Shown here piece by piece: positions 24,974 through 32,911 of a stretch of DNA of 38,142 nt. The position numbers and the translations under genes were made by a program. Origin of the DNA: an uncultured Clostridia bacterium. GTDB taxonomy: Bacteria; Bacillota; Clostridia; Christensenellales; Borkfalkiaceae. Positions within the stretch are counted from its first letter, which is position 1. Each line of letters opens with the position of its first letter. Where the stretch lies: the NCBI GenBank assembly GCA_947624965.1, contig CANQMN010000016.1:1-38142 (forward strand), in the 5' to 3' direction. The notes beneath the pieces are model-generated. The model saw only the letters and a program-made list of their open reading frames with translations. It made no database searches and was not told the origin of the DNA.

Positions 24974-25828
24974 CTATACCTCCTTGCCATCCTCTAAATC
25001 TTTTAATGTTTTCCCTTTTTGCGTCTTCCATTCCGTCCTTCCGTTTGCATTTCTCCCCATGACGATCGACGCCGCAAGGGAAGGACTCGAAAATATGTGA
25101 TCTTTTACGAACGTGTAATGCGCATCGATTATCTTATCGCCTATTAATTTTTCGCGTAATCTAATTAAACTCGGAGACATACTCACCGTAACGGAATTCG
25201 CAATTACAGATCCTTTCAAGACGGCGAACCCATCCGAAACGCTTACGCCTGTACCGCACGCGCCCCTCGTCGCTTTTATGTAAAAATATCTTTCATCGGG
25301 ATGCTTGGTTTTCAAATGTTCGTCTACGCCATCAAACACTTTATACCCAAGCGAATTGACTAGCAACTTCGAGGTCTCAATAAACTCTTCCAACATAGCA
25401 AGATCAAATTCCGCTACCGACGATCTTGTCGGGATCGAAGCGTTCATTACTCTTGCGCGCCCCGCCTTTATTACGATCTCATAGAATTGATTTTCGAGAT
25501 ATTTGACATGCGCCTTATTTAATAAGTTATCTTTGCTAATGACAACGATGCAATCGTTCCAATAATTTTCATCCTGTAAATGCTGCTTCAAGCGAGTGAG
25601 GATCCTCTCCGCCTCACCAATGTAAATCGTATCATTGTTTTCTTCGTCTTTGCCAAGCAGGAAATATATGCCTGTATTTTCGGCGTCGCTACGATCGGCA
25701 AATTTTGTGAGTTCGCTCCTGGAAATCTTATAAACTCTGCCGTTCCAATTGGACATCTCGCACATGATGCGACCGTTGGGATTTCCATCGAAAATCAACA
25801 TCTGAATGGTTTTATTAAAGTTTTTCAT
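24974..25828 (-). CDS. GIY-YIG nuclease-like protein with DUF4357
   Basis: A 284-residue protein. A GIY-YIG domain covers about residues 50-125 (GIYFLLGKDEEN, TIYIGEAERILTRLKQH, then a Glu in HVKYLENQF as expected for the metal site). The C-terminal DUF4357 has SPSLAASIVMGRNANGRTEW and GKTLKDLE. This architecture is widespread beside type I restriction-modification loci, as here, and is thought to take part in defence; its precise action is not established. AGGTAGG is seven bases before the ATG. It has its own promoter. Confidence 0.9.
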   Translation of the reverse strand: MKNFNKTIQMLIFDGNPNGRIMCEMSNWNGRVYKISRSELTKFADRSDAENTGIYFLLGKDEENNDTIYIGEAERILTRLKQHLQDENYWNDCIVVISKDNLLNKAHVKYLENQFYEIVIKAGRARVMNASIPTRSSVAEFDLAMLEEFIETSKLLVNSLGYKVFDGVDEHLKTKHPDERYFYIKATRGACGTGVSVSDGFAVLKGSVIANSVTVSMSPSLIRLREKLIGDKIIDAHYTFVKDHIFSSPSLAASIVMGRNANGRTEWKTQKGKTLKDLEDGKEV

Positions 25829-25849
25829 ATGGTTACCTACCTGATTTTC

Positions 25850-25878
25850 ATTATAGCACGGATCGATGTTTGTTTCAA
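25850..25878 (-). promoter_or_regulatory. Promoter of the GIY-YIG gene
   Basis: TTGAAA (25878-25873), 17-base spacer, TATAAT (25855-25850), ahead of the start at 25828. Confidence 0.85.
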
Positions 25879-25975
25879 GTATTTTTTGAAATGTTCAAAC
25901 GGCAAGCGGATGTGTGCGTGCCCCTTTCCGTCTGCGGGGGCAATAGCGCCAAAACTTGCTGCCTGTCGGCGCCGA

Positions 25976-26023
25976 TTATTCAATTGCGCCCTTGTAGCTT
26001 TGAATGCGATGTTCTCTTTCCAT
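25976..26023 (-). pseudogene. Remnant MEREH leader ORF
   Basis: A 15-codon ORF (MEREHRIQSYKGAIE) with the same ribosome binding site and first codons as the leader ORF at 1012-1083. Nothing like the small protein or the recombinase follows it, so it looks like a stranded fragment of such a module. The stretch 25880-25975 contains no gene I can support. Confidence 0.5.
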
Positions 26024-26059
26024 CGCGTATCCTCCTTGTCGTCGCGGCAAAGTCTTTGC
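26009..26059 (-). repeat. 52-bp dispersed repeat, copy B
   Basis: Near-identical to 1069-1120, one base shorter. Here the palindrome is perfect (GGCAAAG-T-CTTTGCC at 26046-26060) and joins the end of the rhuM remnant. Confidence 0.85.
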
Positions 26060-26393
26060 CTGATACTTTTTGTATTCGCTCTTTGCTTTGTCGATCGCCT
26101 ATTCGCGCTCGGCTTGCCACTCGGCGAAATCAAAATAACCCAATAAAATCTGACCGAGCGACCGCAGTTGTTGCAAAATTTGCAACAACTGCATTGCGTT
26201 CAAGTTCGCCCTCTTCAAAGATATTCTTGATGTGACGGGAAATGGTCGATTTGTCCCTATCGAACAACATCGCCATCTGATCGAGGGTGAGCCAGACCGT
26301 CTCACCTTGAAACAATACATCGACCGCGACGCTGTTATCCTCGGTCTTGAAGATAATAAAATGCTGACTGCTGTCGGGTAATTTTTTATCCAT
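26050..26393 (-). pseudogene. Broken rhuM-family gene
   Basis: The first about 65 residues are a normal RhuM start (SSQHFIIFKTEDNSVAVDV, ETVWLTLDQMAMLFDRDKST, SRHIKNIFEEGELERNAVV). The frame then jumps to a C-terminal scrap in another frame (LGYFDFAEWQAERE, stop, AIDKAKSEYKKYQAKT). Intact RhuM proteins run about 300 or more residues, so roughly 200 internal residues are lost. The break lies at an inverted repeat, GTTGTTGCAAATTTTG and its mirror CAACAAC. RhuM genes often accompany type I restriction loci. It starts 14 bases after hsdR, so it was the last gene of that operon. Confidence 0.85.
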
Positions 26394-26407
26394 CTTGCTC
26401 TCTTTCG

Positions 26408-29395
26408 TCAGTCGTCTTTTCTCAATTCTTTATAGATCTCGCTCGCAAAAATACCCAATACTTCCCGTTTGATCTCATTGTTGTTCAATAAGAGCGAGAA
26501 GAAGTCTTGATTTTGCGAAAGCCCCTCTATGAGCGCGTCGTCAATATCGTCGAAATAGGTAAATTCAAAGTCCTTTTCCGAATTGTTTCGTGCGCTCGTG
26601 CGTAATTTTTCCGACTTTAACAGCAGATCCCGAATTTGCAACATCGCCTTTACTACAACGTCGCTGTCGTAAGTTTTTCCCGTGCGGCTATTGATTTCCG
26701 CGATAATGACCGAGAGCCGCTCCTGCTTATCTTCGGGCAAAGTAATAGTGTCTACTGTGGGGAGCTTAATTATCGGATCGGAATGAAGTTTTTCTTTCTC
26801 GTGGGTTTCGCCCTTCTTTTGTACAAATTGAGACGCTTTGATCTTGCCGTCCAAATTGAACCCGCCGCCGGGCAGTTTTATGTCGATATAAGAAAGCAAG
26901 TAGGAGACAAACACATACTTCTTGTGCAGTTCCACGTCCTCGAAGCAGGACACTTGAATGAGAAACTCATAGAACCGCACGAAATGGCGCATGACGGCGA
27001 CGATTTCAAGCTGTTTCAAAGCATCGCCTGCTTGTTCCAAACGCGCCTGCGCCCGCTTGAAATAGTATGTCAGCTTTTGCCGATCCCTTGCTGTCACTTC
27101 ACCTTTATACAAGAGTTCAATGGCGCAGTCGATATCCGATGGATCGAGAATATAGTAACCGTCGAGTTTCGCCTCCAAGTCGTAGACGGCGGTCGGCGTG
27201 ACGGAGTTTGCAAGGAGCGTCGTCGTATAATACGGCTCGAATGCGGCGACGATCTCGTCGTATGTATTCACAAAATCAAGGACAAACGTCTTTTTATCGA
27301 ACGGCGGACAAATTCTGTTGAGACGGGAGAGCGTTTGTACGGCATTGACCCCGCGCAGCTTTTTGAGAACGTACATGGCGCAGAGTTTGGGTTGGTCGAA
27401 CCCCGTCTGATATTTGTTTGCGACAAGCAAAACTTTGTTTTCGTCCTTTTCAAATTCCCGCGGGAGACGTTCTTCCGAAAAACCGTTGATGGAACTCTCG
27501 GTATATTCCGTCTCTTCGTCGGGGAGTTTCACCTTCCCCGAAAATGCCACCAACGATTTGATTCCCGTGTAGCCCTTCTTGGCGATATATTCTTCAAATG
27601 CGCGGTGATATTTTACGGCGCTTGCGCGGGAAGCGGTGATTACCATCGCCTTCGCCATGCCGCCGAGTTCATTCATCACCGTCGTGCGGAAGTGTTCGAT
27701 AATAACCTCGATGCGCTGTGAGATATTCGTCTCGTGCAACTCCACAAAGCGGGCGATCTGGCGCTTCGCCTCCGCGGTCTTGCAGCGCGGATCCTCCTCG
27801 ATCTCTTTATTGATTTGATAATAGGTCTTATATTCGGTAAAGTTTTGAAGCACGTCGAGGATAAAGCCCTCCTCGATCGCCTGCTTCATCGAATAGAGGT
27901 GGAACGCCTGCTTCTGCCCTTTGGGATTCTGCCTGCCGAAAAGCGCCAATGTCGTCGGCTTGGGCGTGGCGGTAAAGGCGAAAACGGATACATTCGGCTG
28001 TTTGCCGTTGCGTGCGATCTCATCGACGATGAGGTCCTCCGCGTCGAGCGAACCCTCCGCGTCAATTTCGACTTCGCCCTTCCCGAGCGTCATGGTGATC
28101 GCCGCCATATCCTTGCCCGCCGTCGAGGAATGCGCCTCGTCGATGATGACGGCAAACGTCTTGTTTTTCAGCCCCTTGACCGTATCGACGATATAGGGGA
28201 ATTTCTGAATGGTCGTTGCGATGATCTTCGTGTTGCCCGAAAGGGCGGTTGCAAGGTCTGCGGACGTACACTTGTCGTTCATCACGCGGATCATCCCCGT
28301 CTTGTGTTCCATGCCGAGAATGGCGGCCTGCAACTGCCTGTCCACCACCACGCGGTCGGTCACGATGACGATATTATCGAAGATGATCTTATTGTCGCTG
28401 TCGTGCAAAGAAGCCAAGCGGTGGGCGAGCCACGCGATGGAATTGGTCTTACCCGAACCCGCGCTGTGCTGGATGAGATAGTTCTGCGAGGTCTTATTTA
28501 CTTCGACGTCGGCAAGAATGCGGCGGATGACGTCGAGCTGATGATACCGCGGGAAGATGAGCGCCTCCTTCACTTTCTTCTTCCCCGTGAGTTCGTCCGT
28601 CTCCTCCTTCGTCTCGATAAAGATGAATTTCGTGATAAGCTCGAGGAGCATATCCTTTTTGAGGATGTCCTCCCACATATAGTAGACGCTGTATTTATCC
28701 TCATAGACGGGGTTGCCCTTGCCCGCGTCGATCCCCTCTCCGCTGCCCATGTTGAAGGGAAGAAAGACGGTATCCATGCCGTTCAACTTCGTCGTCATAT
28801 AGACTTCGTTTAAGTCCATCGCAAAGTTTACAAGACAGCCCGCCTTAAAGCGGAACAGCCTCGTTTTGGGGTCGCGACGGGTGCGATATTGATAGATCGC
28901 GTCCGAATACGATTGCCCCGCAAAGTTGCATTTGAGTTCAAAGGAGATGACGGCAAGCCCGTTCAAAAAGAGAACGAGGTCGACGCGTTCCTCATCGCTT
29001 GCCCAAACTTCCTCCATGACCGAGAAGATATTTTTATTGTAATTGACAAGCAGTTCCGCGTTGTAAGTCGTGGCGGGCTTGGTGTAGAGGAGATTGAGCT
29101 TGTGGTTGGCGATCTCGAATCCGTGCTTCAGGACAGACAGAAGACTCCCCCGCGCCTTCGTAATTTCGGCATTGAGAGAACCTATAATGGTCTCTTCCGT
29201 CTTGTCTTTGAAGATCTTGGTGAGCGCTGCCATCGTGTCGGGCTGGGTATCGCGGAAGAACCGAAACAGCAGCTCGCGGTCGATGGCAAACGCGCGGTCG
29301 AAATATGCCGCCTTGCGCTCGATATAGCCGTTTTCCGTCACGAGCCGTTCAATGATGTATCTTTGATATTCTTTTTCGGAAAGGATGTTATTCAT
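26408..29395 (-). CDS. hsdR: Type I restriction enzyme, R subunit
   Basis: A 995-residue motor-nuclease that, with HsdM and HsdS, pulls in DNA from unmethylated sites and cuts it. Near the N-terminus the nuclease motif has Asp139 and the ELK triad (residues 153-155). The helicase core carries SAGSGKT (311-317), DEAH (419-422), FTATPKP near 475 and NKYQTGFDQP later. All key residues are present, so it seems intact. AAGGAG lies seven bases before the ATG. It follows hsdS by 26 bases and precedes the broken rhuM. Confidence 0.95.
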   Translation of the reverse strand: MNNILSEKEYQRYIIERLVTENGYIERKAAYFDRAFAIDRELLFRFFRDTQPDTMAALTKIFKDKTEETIIGSLNAEITKARGSLLSVLKHGFEIANHKLNLLYTKPATTYNAELLVNYNKNIFSVMEEVWASDEERVDLVLFLNGLAVISFELKCNFAGQSYSDAIYQYRTRRDPKTRLFRFKAGCLVNFAMDLNEVYMTTKLNGMDTVFLPFNMGSGEGIDAGKGNPVYEDKYSVYYMWEDILKKDMLLELITKFIFIETKEETDELTGKKKVKEALIFPRYHQLDVIRRILADVEVNKTSQNYLIQHSAGSGKTNSIAWLAHRLASLHDSDNKIIFDNIVIVTDRVVVDRQLQAAILGMEHKTGMIRVMNDKCTSADLATALSGNTKIIATTIQKFPYIVDTVKGLKNKTFAVIIDEAHSSTAGKDMAAITMTLGKGEVEIDAEGSLDAEDLIVDEIARNGKQPNVSVFAFTATPKPTTLALFGRQNPKGQKQAFHLYSMKQAIEEGFILDVLQNFTEYKTYYQINKEIEEDPRCKTAEAKRQIARFVELHETNISQRIEVIIEHFRTTVMNELGGMAKAMVITASRASAVKYHRAFEEYIAKKGYTGIKSLVAFSGKVKLPDEETEYTESSINGFSEERLPREFEKDENKVLLVANKYQTGFDQPKLCAMYVLKKLRGVNAVQTLSRLNRICPPFDKKTFVLDFVNTYDEIVAAFEPYYTTTLLANSVTPTAVYDLEAKLDGYYILDPSDIDCAIELLYKGEVTARDRQKLTYYFKRAQARLEQAGDALKQLEIVAVMRHFVRFYEFLIQVSCFEDVELHKKYVFVSYLLSYIDIKLPGGGFNLDGKIKASQFVQKKGETHEKEKLHSDPIIKLPTVDTITLPEDKQERLSVIIAEINSRTGKTYDSDVVVKAMLQIRDLLLKSEKLRTSARNNSEKDFEFTYFDDIDDALIEGLSQNQDFFSLLLNNNEIKREVLGIFASEIYKELRKDD

Positions 29396-29421
29396 GGACT
29401 TCTCCTTCGTGCGGATTTTCT

Positions 29422-30666
29422 TTATACGACCTCTTTTTTGCCTGTGACGTATTCAAAGATGAGGGACTTTTTGTAGGTTTCGAGGGTTTCGATTTGCGAC
29501 TGTTTTTGAGAAATCAATTCATCGATCTGCGCGCACTTTTCATCAAGATAGTCGGCGATTTCTTTTTGCTCGGGAAGAGGCGGAACAGGGATTTGAATCC
29601 GCTTCATCTCTTGCCAAGTTGTAGCCCATAAGTCATCAACAATCCCGTGTCCCCATTTGTAAAACTCATCGGAAAAATTAGGCGTATGAAATAGCCAATT
29701 ATAATATCGTGCCTCCATTTGATTCCGCGGTTTCAAGATAGTATTGATAAGAGAAACCGAACCGTCATACTCGGAGATGCCGCAAGAACCACGCCTATCG
29801 GAACGACTGTTTATAGCAAAGTCGCCTTTGCGGACAAGTTTCCTGTTATCGCCGTCGTTCGTTTTTGCGGCGGTTTCAAGTTGCGGCAAAATGCCCTTCA
29901 TGGTGACCGACAAAGGCATATAGTCCTTATCGCTAACTTTTTCGTTCCTTAATTCATAAAGTCCACCGATGCGCCCGAAATTCCAATCGAGCGGGATATT
30001 CCCGATCCATTCAAGACCGCTATCCTTCATGGGGGCGACGGGGTTGAGACCGTGGGTGACGGCTTCGGTGATGACGGAGCGCTTATATTTTTCCAACGTC
30101 TCGATCTGCGCCTCAATATCCGCCTTTAATCCGTCTATCCTCTCGCACTCTCTATCCAAAAAATCTGCAATTCGTTGCTGCTCGTCAATGGGCGGAACAA
30201 GAACGATCAACTTCGCAAACTCGTCGTAGTTTAACCCTTGGCGCACTCCATTCCCCATATTATAAAATACTTTACTTGTATCATAGGAATGTAAAAGATA
30301 GTGATTGTATCGACTATTAGCACCACATTTTGGCTTTAACGCAATATAGGCAGAAGTAATAATTCCGCGTTCTTTCACAAGCCCCGTTCTTAAACTCCGC
30401 TTATCATTTTGCAAGTCGGTCGGGCGAATGATAATATCATCGGCTTTGACAATATTATAGCCGTTATAATTGCTTGGTAACAACCCTTCGCTTGTATTTA
30501 TATCTTTGCGAATGATTTCGCCATAGCTTAAAGAAAGCAAATTCTGTTCCCGCCCAAAAATATTGATATTCTTACGTTCAGAATAGAAACAATATAAAGG
30601 CATTGTTCCCCACGTCTCGGGAATTTCGCCCACCCATTCAATTTTGCTGTCCTTCATCTTACGCAT
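29422..30666 (-). CDS. hsdS: Type I restriction enzyme, specificity subunit
   Basis: A 414-residue subunit with two target-recognition halves. Each begins alike (DSKIEWVGEIPETW at 6-19; DSGLEWIGNIPLDW near 215) and ends in a conserved coiled coil (PPIDEQQRIADFLDRECERI; PPLPEQKEIADYLDEKCAQI). The recognised sequence cannot be read from this. I take the start MRKMKDSK at 30666; its first eight bases overlap the end of the KAP gene as ATGCGTAA. A 58-base copy of this gene's beginning lies at 32246-32303. Confidence 0.95.
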   Translation of the reverse strand: MRKMKDSKIEWVGEIPETWGTMPLYCFYSERKNINIFGREQNLLSLSYGEIIRKDINTSEGLLPSNYNGYNIVKADDIIIRPTDLQNDKRSLRTGLVKERGIITSAYIALKPKCGANSRYNHYLLHSYDTSKVFYNMGNGVRQGLNYDEFAKLIVLVPPIDEQQRIADFLDRECERIDGLKADIEAQIETLEKYKRSVITEAVTHGLNPVAPMKDSGLEWIGNIPLDWNFGRIGGLYELRNEKVSDKDYMPLSVTMKGILPQLETAAKTNDGDNRKLVRKGDFAINSRSDRRGSCGISEYDGSVSLINTILKPRNQMEARYYNWLFHTPNFSDEFYKWGHGIVDDLWATTWQEMKRIQIPVPPLPEQKEIADYLDEKCAQIDELISQKQSQIETLETYKKSLIFEYVTGKKEVV

Positions 30667-32035
30667 TTTTTTGCTCCCCGCCATATTGAATAACCAACTG
30701 CCGCAATTCATTGCAATCTTTCACAATAACATGCGAGTGCCCATTCATTCGGCGCAATTGATTGAGATTGTCTTGTTGCGTATGGATAGAAAAATGCACG
30801 ATTTCGTTAAATTCCCAGACGAATTTCGGACATCTTCCTATTTCAGACCAAAAGCTACCGCCCATTTTCTCTATTAAGATTTTTCCCGTCACGCCCAAAT
30901 ATTTTTGCAAGTAATCGAAATATAACTCTTGACCTTCCATTTGATGATCGCAATAAGTAATCTCATCTTCCTCCAAAAACGTTTGCGAAACTTCTTTTCG
31001 GATAAATAGCCCGACGATAATGAAAAAAATATACCGCTGCTTCAACCTTCTCCAACCGAAAGCATTACACACGTCGTTCAAACAAGAGTAATATCTTGTA
31101 ATCTCCCTATTATCCGCCTTATCCAAAACATTTTGGCTTCCATAAAGCAAACAGCCGTATGCAAAGTCAACGTATGTCCAATCATATCTTTTCGAATTTG
31201 TAATTTTGGTAAGCGTCTTGGCAAAATCATTGAGCAAATTTCCAAAGTAGATACTTGACGACATTTCCAACTTGTAGTTCAAATCGAAGAATTTCCGCAT
31301 GTATTCGTAGCCGTCGACGCCGTAGGTGGTCTCCACATTCTTTGCGACGCTTGCCTCGTTGACGGCACAAACCACAACGCAATTCTTTACGTCGAATAAA
31401 TGGTGCAATCGCTCCAAAATTTTCAACTGCATATCGGGAAGACAGCGGTCGAGCTCGTCTACCAATACGATCAATTTGTTCTTCTTTCCCGCCTCTCCCA
31501 CAAAAGCCGTAAAACCGTTCAAGCACGATTTGACTTCTCGCAAATACGTCTGATAGGAGCGAAAATATGCGGCATCTTCATTTTTTGTATCAAGAATAAT
31601 GCCCTTTTTGTAAACAGCGGCATATTGCTTTATCTTTTTCAAAATCGTCGCCAATGCGCCGAAAATATTTTTTTGCTTGCTGAAAACCTCCAACAAATCT
31701 TTCCCTATTTCTTTTACAACCGCTTTGGCGCCTTTTCCCCGATTATGTAACGACAACAACTTTTCATTGGCGCTATCAAGGATACTGCTGAAAACCGCTA
31801 TCAGCGGTTCCTCATAGTAACTGCACTCCCAAGCGTCGTAGCGCACGACCAAATAACTGTCATCTATATTGAGCCTTTCGCCGAGTTTTTCCATGACGAA
31901 AGACTTCCCGCTTCCCCATTCGCCGTCTATGGCAATGCAAATATTTTGATCGTCTGCAAGATGATCCACGCACGACGCGATTTTATCCACAAATTCTCTT
32001 CTGCCGATTTTGTCTTCTTCGGTTTCAAATTCCAT
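30659..32035 (-). CDS. KAP-family P-loop NTPase inside the RM operon
   Basis: A 458-residue protein. Walker A is GEWGSGKS (38-45), Walker B LIVLVDELDRC (188-198), both typical of KAP NTPases. YDAWECSYYEEPL follows the first strand as in the family. No membrane segments are evident, although many KAP proteins have them. The ATG follows directly on the stop codon of the hsdM fragment (TAAATG), and the last codons overlap hsdS. KAP proteins occur in several bacterial defence loci; here it is probably an added activity riding with the restriction system. The gene is richer in A+T than the hsd genes. Confidence 0.9.
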   Translation of the reverse strand: MEFETEEDKIGRREFVDKIASCVDHLADDQNICIAIDGEWGSGKSFVMEKLGERLNIDDSYLVVRYDAWECSYYEEPLIAVFSSILDSANEKLLSLHNRGKGAKAVVKEIGKDLLEVFSKQKNIFGALATILKKIKQYAAVYKKGIILDTKNEDAAYFRSYQTYLREVKSCLNGFTAFVGEAGKKNKLIVLVDELDRCLPDMQLKILERLHHLFDVKNCVVVCAVNEASVAKNVETTYGVDGYEYMRKFFDLNYKLEMSSSIYFGNLLNDFAKTLTKITNSKRYDWTYVDFAYGCLLYGSQNVLDKADNREITRYYSCLNDVCNAFGWRRLKQRYIFFIIVGLFIRKEVSQTFLEEDEITYCDHQMEGQELYFDYLQKYLGVTGKILIEKMGGSFWSEIGRCPKFVWEFNEIVHFSIHTQQDNLNQLRRMNGHSHVIVKDCNELRQLVIQYGGEQKNA

Positions 32036-32245
32036 TTATTTATCCCCGAACAGTTTTTCGATCCCCTCGCTTACGCTCATTTCGAGCTCCATGAACTTTG
32101 CGGCAAGTTCCTCGCTCGGTTGCGGCTTTTTGTCTTGATAGAAATACCGCGTAAACGGGATCTCCGCGCCGATCTTTATCACAGGTTTCTTTGCGCCCAA
32201 ATTTTCCTCCCAGAACCACTGCGCGTCGGGCACATAGGGCAAAAC
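32036..32245 (-). pseudogene. Duplicated 3' end of hsdM (scar)
   Basis: These 210 bases are a second copy of the last 210 bases of hsdM (32912-33121), about 92% identical by eye (some 16 differences) and exactly the same length. They encode LPYVPDAQWFWEENLG to EGIEKLFGDK in frame, ending in TAA. No start of its own is evident and the rest of hsdM is absent. It supplies the ribosome binding region (GGGGATAA) for the KAP gene. Confidence 0.92.
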
Positions 32246-32303
32246 TTACCAAGAGTCAGGAACCTCGCCCCCACTCAATTTTGCTGTTTTTCATCTTACG
32301 CAT
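32246..32303 (-). pseudogene. Truncated 5' end of a second hsdS (scar)
   Basis: Starts MRKMKNSKIEW like the intact hsdS at 30666 (MRKMKDSKIEW). One base is then missing in the WVGE codons, and the sequence continues as GEVPDSW before running straight into the hsdM fragment at 32245. Its ATG overlaps the end of the lipoprotein gene as ATGCGTAA, the same overlap as the KAP-hsdS junction. Confidence 0.88.
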
Positions 32304-32910
32304 TTTCGCTTACCCTGTTAATCAAAACAATATCCGTTCCTTCTTTTTTATCAACCACTAATCCGCCATAGTAAAAGTCCGTTTCCAAAATCATCAATGC
32401 TTTGTCCATTTCAAATTCTTTTGGAAATTCAAAATAAAGAGTGATTTCTTTACTGGTACCCGCTTCAATGTTCGAACCCATCCATGTATAATCATAAATT
32501 GGCTTTCGGGTCGAAAAATCAATTTCGCTTTTTGCTGAAGCTCGAAATGATTGTAGAAAAGTTACATTCTTTATCTTAACGCCTGTATGATCCTTCAACT
32601 TAAAATCGTTTTCATCTAATAGATGATCGTCCGCATTGGCAATATTTTGATGCTCAAGCAGTACAGTAACTTCTACATATCGGCTTCTTGTACCAATCAG
32701 CTCTGATTTAGCCGTATCGCCTTCATGTGCAAGGATAAAGATGGAATCCTTAAATTGCACATTTCTGACTGAAACAATGTATTCGTCGTGCAGATTCGCT
32801 CGTTCGTTTAAAAAAGTGCAATCTTCATCGGATGTCGGTCTACATCCTACGATGAATATTAGTGAAATTAAACTAATCAAAACTACCTTCACTTTAATAA
32901 ATTTTCCCAT
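32296..32910 (-). CDS. Lipoprotein inside the RM operon, possibly DUF4352-like
   Basis: A 204-residue predicted lipoprotein: signal with lipobox FIVGC, Cys23. The mature part is rich in beta strands (YVEVTVLLEHQNIANADDHL, FKLKDHTGVKI, EAGTSKEITLYFEFPKEF). This resembles the immunoglobulin-like DUF4352 fold, but only in outline. The ATG lies one base after the hsdM stop, with GGGGAG seven bases upstream inside hsdM. The last codons overlap the hsdS fragment. A secreted lipoprotein is unusual between hsdM and hsdS. Low G+C marks it as foreign. Function unknown; a cell-surface role in phage defence is speculation. Confidence 0.8.
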   Translation of the reverse strand: MGKFIKVKVVLISLISLIFIVGCRPTSDEDCTFLNERANLHDEYIVSVRNVQFKDSIFILAHEGDTAKSELIGTRSRYVEVTVLLEHQNIANADDHLLDENDFKLKDHTGVKIKNVTFLQSFRASAKSEIDFSTRKPIYDYTWMGSNIEAGTSKEITLYFEFPKEFEMDKALMILETDFYYGGLVVDKKEGTDIVLINRVSENA

Positions 32911-32911
32911 T

